From NCBI RefSeq assembly GCF_900103345.1, contig NZ_LT629702.1:6053501-6117500 (forward strand): 64,000 nt of DNA. Reading direction: 5' to 3'. Source of the stretch: Pseudomonas azotoformans (GTDB lineage Bacteria > Pseudomonadota > Gammaproteobacteria > Pseudomonadales > Pseudomonadaceae). Within the stretch, counting starts at the first letter, position 1. Every line of letters begins with the position of its first letter. A model generated the notes under the pieces. The model was not told the DNA's origin and ran no database searches. It was given only the letters and a program-made list of their open reading frames with translations. Shown here piece by piece: positions 36,753 through 45,361 of this stretch. Made by a program: the position numbers and the translations under genes.

Positions 36753-37325
36753 ATGGCCTGGATGCCACCGCTGCATGTCCTGCTGTCCCCGATCACCGCC
36801 GACACCGGCGCGATGATCGAGCAGGTGCAACTCAAACCGCTGTACTACGCCGCGCAAAAAGACGCGCTGGCCCGGGCCGGTGATGACGAGGACGACCAGT
36901 TCTTTGAACTGGCGAAACTCGCCACCGGCCTGTCGGAAAAAGAACTCGACCAACTCAAGCGCCCGGACTACGTGAGCATTTCCCAGTACGTACACGAGAT
37001 GTCGACTCTTCCTGCGTCGTTCTTCCTCGGTGAACAGGCGGAATCAACCTACGACCAGCCCGTCCAACTGTTGCTGCCTCTCGATGCAGCCGGCCGAACC
37101 CTGACCGAGCTGCCCCTGGAAATGCCCGCGCTACGCGCTACCAAAGTGATGAAAAAACTCGCCACCAACAAAGAACGCGCCGAGTTCATCACCGCTCACT
37201 GCGCCGGCCTGATGATTCCTGACCTGGCCGGCCTGACCGTGCCTGACTGGACCGAGCTGCAGGAGCGTATCGACGATTTTTTAAATCAACCGGCGGACTT
37301 CTTTCGGAGCGCGACATCGAAGTGA
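36753..37325 (+). CDS. Tail assembly chaperone, short form (gpE-like, frame 0)
   Basis: A 190-residue protein between the tube and the tape measure, the conserved position for the pair of tail assembly chaperones made from one message. It has LDQLKRPDYVSISQYVHEMS in the middle and ends with SATSK. The first part contains an acidic stretch (AGDDEDDQFFELAKL). Near its 3' end a slippery sequence (37277-37286) allows a -1 shift into a 54-codon extension. AAGGAG precedes the ATG. It is longer than P2 gpE, so the label is by position and frameshift layout. Confidence 0.8.
   Translation: MAWMPPLHVLLSPITADTGAMIEQVQLKPLYYAAQKDALARAGDDEDDQFFELAKLATGLSEKELDQLKRPDYVSISQYVHEMSTLPASFFLGEQAESTYDQPVQLLLPLDAAGRTLTELPLEMPALRATKVMKKLATNKERAEFITAHCAGLMIPDLAGLTVPDWTELQERIDDFLNQPADFFRSATSK
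37277..37286 (+). other. Programmed -1 frameshift site
   Basis: TTTTTTAAAT read in frame as GAT-TTT-TTA-AAT. It contains two overlapping X-XXY-YYZ heptamers, T-TTT-TTA (37277-37283) and T-TTA-AAT (37280-37286). The zero frame stops at 37323; the -1 frame stays open to 37447. Confidence 0.8.
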
Positions 37326-37447
37326 TCCTCGATGTGGTGCCGCTGATTTACTCAGTCAATGAGATCGAGATCCTCAACTGGGACGCCGGAAAAGCATTGC
37401 GCCGCTACGACATCGCGATCACTCGCCTTGGCGTCAAACAGGAGTAA
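37283..37447 (+). CDS. -1 frame extension of the tail assembly chaperone (gpE')
   Basis: Reached only by slippage at 37277-37286. It adds 54 residues to 177 zero-frame residues, giving a fusion of about 231 residues. The extension begins FKSTGGLLSERDIEVILDVV and ends AITRLGVKQE; its composition is that of real coding sequence and no start codon with a ribosome site opens this frame on its own. In P2 and lambda-type phages the analogous fusion (E+E', G-T) binds the tape measure and recruits tube subunits. Its stop lies 5 bp before the tape measure gene, and GGAG near the stop serves that gene. Confidence 0.72.
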   Translation, partial: KSTGGLLSERDIEVILDVVPLIYSVNEIEILNWDAGKALRRYDIAITRLGVKQE

Positions 37448-37452
37448 GCGGG

Positions 37453-39213
37453 ATGCAAGACAAGTATTCGCTGGCGTATGCCACGGCCAAGGATGGCCAA
37501 GCGGTCGTCGGCAAGGACGCCGCCATTGTCAACTCAGGCGCCTTGGCACCTGAACACCTTGGTGAGGCGACACCGATACACCCGATGAGCGTGGCGCTGA
37601 CTAACGCAAGCGTGCAGCTCGGTGGTCTGTCATTGTCCCTGGGGTTACTGCGCAGCAGCGTGGATGGACTGCGCGCCTCTGTATCGCGGCTTGAAGCCGT
37701 AGACGTTAACCCGTCCAGAACTGACAGGCGGACTGAGCCGAGCAGCGCCATGGAGTTCAAGTCGAGCAAGGTGGATGATCGGCGCCTGACCCGCGAAGCC
37801 TTGACGGTGCGCAACATGGAGCGCCTCGACCCGGTCGCGGCTTTTCAGCAGGCGAATGCCAGCTTTGCGTTTGGATCGAAACTTCCCCCGGAAAAATCAA
37901 TAACGGGCTTGCGCGAAGAGTCGAGCAAAAGCACGGAGCGGTTGACCAAGACGCTTGAACCTGTACCGGTCCTGGGAGAAGCCACATGGCTGCGGGCCAA
38001 AACCGGCGTGTTGGACACCGTCAACAATTGGGCCAGCGATTCACCGGTCGCCGCTGAATCGCTCAAGACCGCTGAAACGGTGATGTCGTCGGTCGTTTCA
38101 CCGGTGGTTTCCGAATTCTTTTCGGGCGTGGGCGAGACGATTAAAGAGCGGGTGACGGGCAATTTGGTGGATATGACGCTGGGCAAGTTGCCCGGGGTTG
38201 GCAAGTTGTTCAAGGACGGCGGTTACGATAAAGGAACGGACAAGGGTAAAGGTTGCTGCTGCCCTGGCGAGTCGCAGAGCGGCTCCCCGCGTCCCAGCAT
38301 TATTCTGCCGCCGGGCTACGAGCGTGAGCGTGGACAAAGCACTTCCGGTAAAGCCCAGGGCAAGGGCTCGGGTAAAAAAAGCGGCAGGCTCGGTAATTGG
38401 TTGCGTGATGCATCCGATCGGTTGGGTAGGGCGATGTTGCCCGGCTCGCGGCTCGGGTTTCAGGCAGGAGGCTCGCTGCAGGGTGCTTTTCCTGGGGGGG
38501 CTGCCTTCGGGAGTCATCCAGGACTTACCGGCGGAACAGGCAAACATCTCGGGTTGACCGAGGCGTTGGAGCGTGGCGCAGTCGGCAGGCCCGGTGACTT
38601 TCCGGGTAACCCACGCGCACCGTTTCAGCCCATACCGCCTGCGTTGCACGCTGCGCCGTCGCCCAATTTGCCTCATGCCCCGACTTCGCGGTTGGCCGGC
38701 ACCATGACCCGGCTGGAGTCGGTCGGCGCCCGTCGCCTCGGCCCGATGCGGTATGTCGACACCGCCATGGATGTGGTCGAGGGGGTGCGCAACGGCGATG
38801 CCAAAGCCGTCGGCTCCGGGCTCAGTGCCGCCGGTGGCGCCTGGGCCGGGGCCTCTGCCGGTGCGGCCATCGGCACGATGATTTTCCCCGGTGTCGGTAC
38901 AGCGGTCGGCGGTGCGATAGGTGGTTTGCTTGGCAGTGAGGCCGGTAGTTGGCTCGGTGACAAGCTGTTCGGTTCAAACGACCGCCTGCCCGCGCCCGCC
39001 GACGTCAGCAAGCACCTGGACAATGCCCAGGCCGACAACCGTCAAGTCACGTTCGCCCCGCAGATCACCATCAATGCAACGGAGCAGGCCAGCTATCAAC
39101 AGCTGGCGGAGTTGGTGGTGCAACAGATCGAAGCGCAATTTTCGCCGCTGTCGATGAGCGACCTGCTGGGGTCGCGACGTGATTCGGCACTGACCGATAT
39201 TGGAGGGGTGTGA
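37453..39213 (+). CDS. Tape measure protein
   Basis: Sets tail length and occupies the tube lumen, 586 residues. The N-terminal part is helical with polar stretches; a basic, glycine-rich linker with a cluster GCCCPG lies near residue 268; and residues about 452-505 form a glycine-zipper membrane segment (AGGAWAGASAGAAIGTM, TAVGGAIGGLLGSEAG). Such segments may insert in the target membrane after injection. Ends with a helix rich in Q and E. The length is moderate, consistent with a short R-type tail. GGAG lies eight bases before the ATG; the stop overlaps the gpU start. Confidence 0.88.
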   Translation: MQDKYSLAYATAKDGQAVVGKDAAIVNSGALAPEHLGEATPIHPMSVALTNASVQLGGLSLSLGLLRSSVDGLRASVSRLEAVDVNPSRTDRRTEPSSAMEFKSSKVDDRRLTREALTVRNMERLDPVAAFQQANASFAFGSKLPPEKSITGLREESSKSTERLTKTLEPVPVLGEATWLRAKTGVLDTVNNWASDSPVAAESLKTAETVMSSVVSPVVSEFFSGVGETIKERVTGNLVDMTLGKLPGVGKLFKDGGYDKGTDKGKGCCCPGESQSGSPRPSIILPPGYERERGQSTSGKAQGKGSGKKSGRLGNWLRDASDRLGRAMLPGSRLGFQAGGSLQGAFPGGAAFGSHPGLTGGTGKHLGLTEALERGAVGRPGDFPGNPRAPFQPIPPALHAAPSPNLPHAPTSRLAGTMTRLESVGARRLGPMRYVDTAMDVVEGVRNGDAKAVGSGLSAAGGAWAGASAGAAIGTMIFPGVGTAVGGAIGGLLGSEAGSWLGDKLFGSNDRLPAPADVSKHLDNAQADNRQVTFAPQITINATEQASYQQLAELVVQQIEAQFSPLSMSDLLGSRRDSALTDIGGV

Positions 39214-39596
39214 TGCGGCAACAGATGGCATTGGGCACGTTTATTTTCGGGCTGTCTCGTGGATTCGCCTACGACACCCTGGACCGCGCCAGCACCGGCG
39301 GATGGGTCGGCCTGCCGATTATTGCCGGCAAACCCAAGTCCAGCCAGGTCGGCCAAGGGCTTGAAACGCTGACCTTCGGCGGTAAGGCTGCACGGGCAAC
39401 CGGCATGGCGCGCCTGGATGAACTGCGTGCGTTGCAAGCCCTGCGTGCGCCGTTGCCGCTGGTCGATGGCGTAGGCCTCAGCTGGGGGCTGTGGACGATC
39501 AAATCGGTGAGCGAAAAACAATCCAACGTGATCGACGATGGCACCGCCATGGTTATCAATTGGTCGCTGGTATTGGAGGAGTTCGTCAATGCGTAG
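39213..39596 (+). CDS. Tail protein gpU
   Basis: P2 gpU-like tail protein, 127 residues, thought to act at the tail tube or baseplate joint. It begins MRQQMALGTFIFGLSRGFAY and carries GKAARATGMARLDELRALQ in the middle. The ATG overlaps the tape measure stop (TGATG), preceded by GGAGG. An in-frame GTG one codon earlier is possible. Confidence 0.88.
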   Translation: MRQQMALGTFIFGLSRGFAYDTLDRASTGGWVGLPIIAGKPKSSQVGQGLETLTFGGKAARATGMARLDELRALQALRAPLPLVDGVGLSWGLWTIKSVSEKQSNVIDDGTAMVINWSLVLEEFVNA

Positions 39597-39801
39597 GGTG
39601 CGAAGTATTGCCGGTGATTCGGTGAACCTGTTGCTGTACCGCGAGCTTGGCCGCTGTGACGATGCCGCCGAGGAACTGCTGTGGCGGTTGAACCCTGGGT
39701 TGGCCGAGCAGGGCGCAGTCCTGCCGGCTGGTGTCAGTGTGATTGTGCCGGAGCTGGACAGGCAGCCCATTGCGAAGCAGCCCGTTTCGGCCTGGGATTA
39801 A
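39589..39801 (+). CDS. Tail protein gpX (LysM-like)
   Basis: Small 70-residue protein of the P2 gpX family, a LysM-related fold that sits in the baseplate hub. The core SIAGDSVNLLLYRELGRCDDAA is typical. Its ATG lies inside the gpU gene (8-bp overlap), with GGAG near 39576, which fixes the start. Confidence 0.88.
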   Translation: MRRVRSIAGDSVNLLLYRELGRCDDAAEELLWRLNPGLAEQGAVLPAGVSVIVPELDRQPIAKQPVSAWD

Positions 39802-39810
39802 GGAGCGACC

Positions 39811-40818
39811 ATGACACTTGGATATACGCCAGTGGTGGAAATCTACGGGGCCAATGCCGCGCTGCTCAACGAACGCCTGTTGGAGTGGGAACATAGCGAT
39901 ACGGCCGGTCTTGTCTCAGACCATCTCAAGTTGACCCTCGATATCGAGGGCCTTGAGGGCTTGCCCGACCTGGGCGGGAAAATTGGTCTGCGCGTGGGGT
40001 ATCTGGAAACCGGCCTGGTGGACAAGGGTACGTTCAAGATCACCAAGCGCACACCGTCACTGTTTCCGATGCGCCTGGCATTGGAGGCCACGGCGGCACC
40101 GTTTGACGTGGATGGGTTCAAGCAACGTCGCACCGCCAGTCACGGGCCAATCACCCTGGGCGCGTTGTTCCGTCAATTGACGGCGCGCTACGGTTATTCA
40201 CCACGGGTGGCGCCTGAGCTTGAAGGCAAGCAGATTCCGCACATTGACCAGACCAACGAAAGCGACATGGCGTTGCTGACACGTTTGGCCAGACGTTTCG
40301 ATGCCGTGGCCAAGCCGGTCGACGAGTTTTATGTGCTGGGCCGAAAAGGCCAGCTCACGTCGTTGTCGGGCAAGACCCTGCCGGATGTGCGGCTGTCGCT
40401 GACGCGTGACAATCGCCCGGGTGAGCACGCGTTTATCAGCGCCAAGATGTCCGAGGGCAGTCGCGCCAAATATGACGGCGCACAAGCTTCCTGGTGGGAT
40501 GCGGCGGCCGGTAAGAAAAACGTGGTGCAGGTGGGTATCGAGCCCTTTAAAGAGGTCACGCAGCGTTACCAGAACGAAGCCGAAGCCCGTTCCGCTGCTG
40601 AAGGTGAGATGCGCCGTGTGAGACGTGAAGGGCTGAAGATCGAGGTGATTTGCCCTGGAAACCCCGCATTCGCTGCTGAAGGCTTGTTGCTGCTGGATGA
40701 GTCATGGCCAGGCTTCATGCAGGGGCGTTGGTCGATAAATACCGTGACCGCCAGTGGCAAGCGCAAAGACAGCTATCGCTGCACGATCAGCGCGAGCGGT
40801 TTGTCCCCCGCGGAATAA
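39811..40818 (+). CDS. Tail hub protein gpD
   Basis: P2 gpD/T4 gp27-like hub that joins tube and spike, 335 residues. Domain cues are SDHLKLTLDIEGLEGLPDLGG near residue 35, GALFRQLTARYGYSPRV, and the segment HIDQTNESDMALLTRLARRFDA that is diagnostic for late control protein D. The C-terminal strand region has RWSINTVTASGKRKDSY. It follows gpX closely and is the last structural gene before lysis genes. Confidence 0.92.
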   Translation: MTLGYTPVVEIYGANAALLNERLLEWEHSDTAGLVSDHLKLTLDIEGLEGLPDLGGKIGLRVGYLETGLVDKGTFKITKRTPSLFPMRLALEATAAPFDVDGFKQRRTASHGPITLGALFRQLTARYGYSPRVAPELEGKQIPHIDQTNESDMALLTRLARRFDAVAKPVDEFYVLGRKGQLTSLSGKTLPDVRLSLTRDNRPGEHAFISAKMSEGSRAKYDGAQASWWDAAAGKKNVVQVGIEPFKEVTQRYQNEAEARSAAEGEMRRVRREGLKIEVICPGNPAFAAEGLLLLDESWPGFMQGRWSINTVTASGKRKDSYRCTISASGLSPAE

Positions 40819-40873
40819 ACCACGGCATTGACACCCTTCATGCTTCGTTTGAGGTTTCTGATGTGGAGGCAAC

Positions 40874-41431
40874 ATGGTCCTGTCTGAGCAACAACTCGTG
40901 AAAATCCTACCGAGCTCCCGCATCAAGGCGGGAGTTTTCATTTCTGCGCTGAACTGCGCCATGCTCCACCGTCAAATCAACACGCCACAACGCATTGCCG
41001 CCTTCCTCGCCCAAGTTGGCCACGAGTCCGGCCAACTGCGCTACGTGCGCGAATTGGGCAGTGATGCTTATTTGAGCAAGTACGACACCGGTACGTTGGC
41101 CGCGCGCCTGGGCAACACCCCCGAAGCGGACGGCGACGGCCAGAAGTACCGGGGCCGGGGTCTGATCCAGATCACCGGTCGCCGCAACTACCTGGCCTGC
41201 AGCCAGGCCCTGTTCGGCGACGATCGCCTGCTGCAACAATCCGAGCTGCTGGAGCAACCACAATGGGCCTGTGAATCCGCCGCCTGGTTCTGGCAAAGCA
41301 ATGGCTTGAATGAACTCGCCGACAAGGATCAGTTCACCACCATCACCCGGCGTATCAACGGCGGGCTCAATGGCCTGGAGGACCGTTTGCAACTGTGGGC
41401 GCGGGCGAAGGCGGTGCTATGCGTTTCCTAG
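40874..41431 (+). CDS. Endolysin, glycoside hydrolase family 19
   Basis: Cell-wall hydrolase that releases the tailocin, 185 residues, chitinase-like GH19 fold. Catalytic-region motifs are QRIAAFLAQVGHESGQL with the general-acid glutamate (about residue 52), YRGRGLIQITGRRNY and GLNGLEDRLQLW. No signal peptide is present, so export depends on the holin. It overlaps the i-spanin start by 13 bp. Confidence 0.93.
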   Translation: MVLSEQQLVKILPSSRIKAGVFISALNCAMLHRQINTPQRIAAFLAQVGHESGQLRYVRELGSDAYLSKYDTGTLAARLGNTPEADGDGQKYRGRGLIQITGRRNYLACSQALFGDDRLLQQSELLEQPQWACESAAWFWQSNGLNELADKDQFTTITRRINGGLNGLEDRLQLWARAKAVLCVS

Positions 41432-41880
41432 GTGTGCTTTGCGTATGCGTGCTGGTGACTGTTGTCTGGCAGGTGCAGGCGTGGCGATACGGGGCGCAGA
41501 TTGAACGTCTGTCGGCGACACAGACCCGGGCAGCCCAGCAGCAACAGCAGGCCGAACAAGACAAGCGGCTGGCCCTTGAGCAACAGCTCAGCGCCAGCGA
41601 CCAACAACATGCCCGGGAGTTGAGCGATGCCCAGCGTACTCAAGCAGCTTTGCGTGACCGCATTGCCACTGCTGATGTGCGGCTGTCAGTCCTTCTCGAC
41701 GCTTCCAGTGGCTGTCCAATGCCAGCCGCCACCGCCGCCGGCAGCGTGGTTCATGCAGCCCCGCGAGCCCGACTTGACCCAGCGCATGCTCAGCGAATTA
41801 TCCGCATCACCGACGACGGTGACAGCGCCCTGATTGCCTTGCGCGCCTGCCAGGCGTATGTACGCGCCGTCGCCCGTTAG
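41419..41880 (+). CDS. Inner-membrane spanin (Rz-like)
   Basis: A 153-residue protein with an N-terminal membrane anchor (FLGVLCVCVLVTVVWQVQAW, residues 3-22) and a long glutamine-rich coiled coil (TRAAQQQQQAEQDKRL onward), the layout of Rz-type spanins that fuse inner and outer membranes in the last step of lysis. The o-spanin gene is fully nested in another frame (41627-41833). The start lies inside the endolysin gene. Confidence 0.85.
   Translation: MRFLGVLCVCVLVTVVWQVQAWRYGAQIERLSATQTRAAQQQQQAEQDKRLALEQQLSASDQQHARELSDAQRTQAALRDRIATADVRLSVLLDASSGCPMPAATAAGSVVHAAPRARLDPAHAQRIIRITDDGDSALIALRACQAYVRAVAR
41627..41833 (+). CDS. Outer-membrane lipoprotein spanin (Rz1-like), nested
   Basis: A 68-residue frame wholly inside the Rz-like gene, in another frame. 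It has a short signal (LCVTALPLLMCGC) with a lipobox-like Met-Cys-Gly-Cys, so lipidation is expected at the Cys near residue 20, followed by a proline-rich stretch QCQPPPPPAAW, both characteristic of Rz1. GGGAG lies shortly before the ATG. Overlapping Rz/Rz1 pairs are well known in phages and pyocin loci. Confidence 0.8.
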   Translation: MPSVLKQLCVTALPLLMCGCQSFSTLPVAVQCQPPPPPAAWFMQPREPDLTQRMLSELSASPTTVTAP

Positions 41881-41961
41881 CGTCTTGAGACAGTCCGTCA
41901 CTTGCGCGCGCGATTGGCTCCTGTAGGGTAGGCGAACCCCCGCCCACGACTGGAGACGACC

Positions 41962-42462
41962 GTGAAGGAAATCACTCAACTGGCTGCCGAACTGGGTCGC
42001 CGCCTGCAGGTGCTCAATGCCCACGTCACCACGGCCGAGTCGTGCACCGGTGGCGGTATCGCGGAGGCCATCACACGGATTCCGGGGAGCTCGGCCTGGT
42101 TCGAGGCGGGGTATGTCACCTATTCCAATCGGCAGAAGACCCGGCAATTGAACGTGCCTGAAGCCTTGTTTGCAAAAGTCGGGGCGGTCAGCCAGGAAGT
42201 AGTCGAGGCAATGGTCCGTGGGGCCCAGGAAAAAAGCCTGGCGCGGTTTGCTGTTGCGGTTAGCGGTGTAGCGGGGCCAGACGGCGGTTCGCCGGATAAA
42301 CCGGTCGGCACGGTATGGCTGGCGTTTGGCGTGGGGGAAGAGGTCACGGCCGAGCTTGAGCACTTCACTGGCAACCGCGACGAGGTCCGCCGACAAACGG
42401 TAAAGGCCGCGCTAGAGGGCTTGTTGCGACGAGCTGCAGCAGAAATAGAAAATCAGGGGTAG
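41962..42462 (+). CDS. cinA: CinA C-terminal-type nicotinamide nucleotide amidohydrolase
   Basis: Single-domain CinA_C/PncC protein of 166 residues; members deamidate NMN to nicotinic acid mononucleotide for NAD recycling. Diagnostic motifs are TTAESCTGGGIAEAITRIPGS (about 20-40) and AVSGVAGPDGGSPDKPVGTVW. It starts at GTG with GGAG seven bases upstream. It lies directly before recA, the usual Pseudomonas arrangement, and forms the right border of the tailocin locus. Confidence 0.93.
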   Translation: MKEITQLAAELGRRLQVLNAHVTTAESCTGGGIAEAITRIPGSSAWFEAGYVTYSNRQKTRQLNVPEALFAKVGAVSQEVVEAMVRGAQEKSLARFAVAVSGVAGPDGGSPDKPVGTVWLAFGVGEEVTAELEHFTGNRDEVRRQTVKAALEGLLRRAAAEIENQG

Positions 42463-42489
42463 GCGATCTCCGATCTTTGTGGAACAATA

Positions 42490-42505
42490 CTGTCTACTTA
42501 TACAG
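42490..42505 (+). promoter_or_regulatory. LexA (SOS) box in the recA promoter
   Basis: CTGTCTACTTATACAG fits CTG-N10-CAG with an AT-rich centre. It overlaps the apparent -10 (TATACA, 42499-42504) of a promoter whose -35 is TTGTGG (42477-42482). Confidence 0.88.
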
Positions 42506-42546
42506 GTGTTGGCCGACCAGGCCTTATTGATTACGTGAGGACTTTA

Positions 42547-43605
42547 ATGGACGACAACAAGAAGAAAGCCTTGGCTGCGGCCCTGGGTCAGATCGAACGT
42601 CAATTCGGCAAGGGTGCCGTAATGCGTATGGGCGATCACGACCGTCAGGCGATCCCGGCTATTTCCACTGGCTCTCTGGGTCTGGACATCGCACTCGGCA
42701 TTGGCGGCCTGCCAAAAGGCCGTATCGTTGAAATCTACGGTCCTGAATCTTCCGGTAAAACCACCCTGACCCTGTCGGTGATTGCCCAGGCACAGAAAAT
42801 GGGCGCCACCTGCGCGTTCGTCGATGCCGAGCACGCCCTGGACCCTGAATACGCCGGCAAGCTGGGCGTCAACGTCGACGACCTGCTGGTCTCCCAGCCG
42901 GACACCGGTGAGCAGGCCCTGGAAATCACCGACATGCTGGTGCGCTCCAACGCCATCGACGTGATCGTGGTCGACTCCGTCGCAGCCCTGGTACCCAAGG
43001 CTGAAATCGAAGGCGAGATGGGTGACATGCACGTGGGCCTGCAAGCTCGTCTGATGTCCCAGGCGCTGCGTAAAATCACCGGTAACATCAAGAACGCCAA
43101 CTGCCTGGTGATCTTCATCAACCAGATCCGTATGAAGATCGGCGTGATGTTCGGCAGCCCGGAAACCACCACCGGTGGTAACGCGCTGAAGTTCTACGCT
43201 TCGGTCCGTCTGGATATCCGCCGTACCGGCGCGGTGAAAGAAGGTGATGAGGTTGTTGGTAGCGAAACCCGCGTCAAAGTCGTGAAGAACAAAGTGGCCC
43301 CGCCTTTCCGTCAGGCCGAGTTCCAGATTCTCTACGGCAAGGGTATCTACCTGAACGGCGAGATGATCGACTTGGGCGTACTGCACGGTTTCGTCGAGAA
43401 ATCCGGTGCATGGTATGCCTACAACGGCAGCAAGATCGGCCAAGGCAAGGCCAACTCGGCCAAGTTCCTGGCGGATAACCCGGACATCGCCGCCACGTTG
43501 GAGAAGCAGATCCGCGACAAGCTGCTGACCGCAGCGCCAGACGTGAAAGCTGCCGCCAACCGCGAGCCGGTTGAAGAAGTGGAAGAAGCTGACACTGACA
43601 TCTGA
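42547..43605 (+). CDS. recA: Recombinase RecA
   Basis: Strand-exchange ATPase and SOS co-protease, 352 residues. Walker [11 protein letters not shown] (about 66-75), the [20 protein letters not shown]1 region, the [11 protein letters not shown]alker-B-adjacent strand and the acidic C-terminus ([10 protein letters not shown]) are all present. The ATG at 42547 is preceded by GAGG. It is under a LexA box and should activate both LexA and PrtR cleavage. Confidence 0.99.
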   Translation: MDDNKKKALAAALGQIERQFGKGAVMRMGDHDRQAIPAISTGSLGLDIALGIGGLPKGRIVEIYGPESSGKTTLTLSVIAQAQKMGATCAFVDAEHALDPEYAGKLGVNVDDLLVSQPDTGEQALEITDMLVRSNAIDVIVVDSVAALVPKAEIEGEMGDMHVGLQARLMSQALRKITGNIKNANCLVIFINQIRMKIGVMFGSPETTTGGNALKFYASVRLDIRRTGAVKEGDEVVGSETRVKVVKNKVAPPFRQAEFQILYGKGIYLNGEMIDLGVLHGFVEKSGAWYAYNGSKIGQGKANSAKFLADNPDIAATLEKQIRDKLLTAAPDVKAAANREPVEEVEEADTDI

Positions 43606-43613
43606 AGCAAACG

Positions 43614-44081
43614 ATGACTGTTGTACTGGATACACTCGTCGCCGTTCGGCGCACCGCAATGGACCTGCTCGCTCGCCGCGAGCATGGTCGAGTCGAGCTG
43701 ACGCGTAAACTGCGTCAGCGCGGCGCGGAGCCCGAGATGATCGAAACCGCCCTCGATCGCTTGACGGAAGAGGGGCTGCTTTCCGAATCCCGTTACCTTG
43801 AAAGTTTTGTCTCCTATCGAGCCCGATCAGGCTACGGCCCGGCGCGTATTCGCGAAGAGCTGAGCCAGCGTGGCCTGCAGCGAGCTGATATCGACCTTGC
43901 CCTACGTGAGTGTGGCATCAGTTGGCAGGCGCAGTTGGAAGACACCTGGCGACGCAAGTTCTCTGGCCATCTTCCGATTGATGCCAGGGAGCGTGCGAAG
44001 CAAGGTCGTTTCCTGAGTTATCGCGGGTTTTCGATGGAGATGATCAGTCGCTTGTTGAGCGGTCGGGATATGGACGACTAA
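43614..44081 (+). CDS. recX: RecA regulator RecX
   Basis: Caps and limits RecA filaments, 155 residues, with three helical repeats. Seen are [42 protein letters not shown] and [20 protein letters not shown], the RecX tandem three-helix units. It starts eight bases after recA stops, so it is co-transcribed; a strong terminator follows at 44201. Confidence 0.95.
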   Translation: MTVVLDTLVAVRRTAMDLLARREHGRVELTRKLRQRGAEPEMIETALDRLTEEGLLSESRYLESFVSYRARSGYGPARIREELSQRGLQRADIDLALRECGISWQAQLEDTWRRKFSGHLPIDARERAKQGRFLSYRGFSMEMISRLLSGRDMDD

Positions 44082-44090
44082 ACATGTTGC

Positions 44091-44153
44091 TGTGGTGAGC
44101 AGGCTTGTTGTGGTGAGCGGGCTTGCCCCGCGTTGGGCTGCGAAGCAGCCCCA
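44091..44153. repeat. REP-like repeats after recX
   Basis: Two TGTGGTGAGC(A/G)GGCTTG units in tandem (44091 and 44110), the second followed by CCCCGCGTTGGGCTGCGAAGC. The same text occurs near 54376-54472. Confidence 0.65.
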
Positions 44154-44200
44154 AATGCCTCCCCTCCGCTCCATCTGAAGCACTACCTGAAACACCACCC

Positions 44201-44236
44201 AAAAGACCCACTATGAAAATAGTGGGTCTTTTTTTT
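44201..44236 (+). terminator. Terminator after recX
   Basis: AAAAGACCCACTAT-GAAA-ATAGTGGGTCTTTT with eight T in total; a 14-base perfect stem with a tetraloop. Confidence 0.95.
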
Positions 44237-44248
44237 GCCTTCAAAAAA

Positions 44249-45361
44249 TCACGCCGGCTCCGGCGCTACCCGCTGCTGCACCTTCCCCTGAGCCTGCGCC
44301 CAGTTCTCCGGCAAGTTGATGTAATCCACCAACTCCCGCAGCCGGCCCTGATCGCGGCCATTGAAGTTGAACACCAGCCGCGTCAAATGACTGAAACGCG
44401 GTTCATCGTGCTCTTCGCCGGTGTAAGCCAGTTGCTGGAACTCCCCACTCAAACGCAGGCTGGCAAATTCGCTCTGCAAGTGGGCCAATGCCCCATCGCT
44501 GAGCGGGTGATGCATGCGCACTACAAACTCACGCTTCAACCAACGGGTGGAGTGGAAGTTGGCATAAAACTGGTTGATCTCTTCCACTGCCTCTTCGGCG
44601 CTGTACACCAGGCGTATCAGCTTGAGATCGGTAGGCAGGATGTAGCGATTGGCTTCAAGCTGGTTGCGGATAAAATCCAGGGCGCCTTGCCAGAACCCGC
44701 CGCCTGGTGCGTCCAGTAACACCACTGGCACCAGTGGGCTCTTGCCGGTCTGGATCAGGGTCAGCACTTCCAGCGCTTCATCCAGGGTGCCGAAACCGCC
44801 TGGGCACAGCACCAGCGCATCTGCCTCCTTGACGAAGAACAGCTTGCGGGTAAAGAAAAAGTGGAAGGACAGCAGGTTATCGGTGCCATCGATAGTCGGG
44901 TTGGCGTGCTGTTCAAACGGCAGGGTGATATTGAACCCCAGGCTGTGTTCCAGGCCCGCGCCTTCGTGGGCGGCCGCCATGATGCCGCCGCCGCCGCCGG
45001 TGATCACCATCAGGTCAGAACGTGCCAGCGCTGCGCCGACTTCGCGGGCCAGGGCGTACAGCGGGCTTTCCACCGGAGTGCGCGCTGAGCCGAATACCGT
45101 TACTTTGCGGCGGCCCTTGAACTGTTCGAGCACGCGGAAGGCATTGTCCAGTTCACGGATGGCTTGCAGGGTGATCTTGGCGTTCCAGCGATTGCGGTCG
45201 TCCTGGGCCATGCGCAGCACGGTGAGGATCATGTCGCGATACAGGGGAATATTCGGGCTGTTGGGAGCGATCAGCTGGAGTTGGGCGTCGACCTGCTGCG
45301 TAAGGTCAGCACCGTTTTCTTCAAAGTGCCGAAGCAGGCGGTCATTCGGTTCGTAAGGCAT
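44249..45361 (-). CDS. LOG-family nucleotide 5'-monophosphate nucleosidase-like protein
   Basis: A 370-residue Rossmann-fold protein of the LOG/TIGR00730 superfamily, resembling the PpnN type that splits nucleotide monophosphates to base and ribose 5-phosphate. The family motif PGGFGTLDEALEVLT (about 195-209; the PGG-x-GT-x2-E signature) and the VITGGGGGIMAAAHEGA loop (about 115-131) are visible. An N-terminal extension of about 80 residues and a C-terminal domain distinguish it from short LOG proteins. It is convergent with recX. The substrate is inferred from the family. Confidence 0.87.
   Translation of the reverse strand: MPYEPNDRLLRHFEENGADLTQQVDAQLQLIAPNSPNIPLYRDMILTVLRMAQDDRNRWNAKITLQAIRELDNAFRVLEQFKGRRKVTVFGSARTPVESPLYALAREVGAALARSDLMVITGGGGGIMAAAHEGAGLEHSLGFNITLPFEQHANPTIDGTDNLLSFHFFFTRKLFFVKEADALVLCPGGFGTLDEALEVLTLIQTGKSPLVPVVLLDAPGGGFWQGALDFIRNQLEANRYILPTDLKLIRLVYSAEEAVEEINQFYANFHSTRWLKREFVVRMHHPLSDGALAHLQSEFASLRLSGEFQQLAYTGEEHDEPRFSHLTRLVFNFNGRDQGRLRELVDYINLPENWAQAQGKVQQRVAPEPA

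Noticed and set aside
27246..41880. Intact prophage
   Set aside because: No integrase, terminase, portal, capsid or replication genes were found and no att repeats were seen, so it is a tailocin and not an inducible phage genome.
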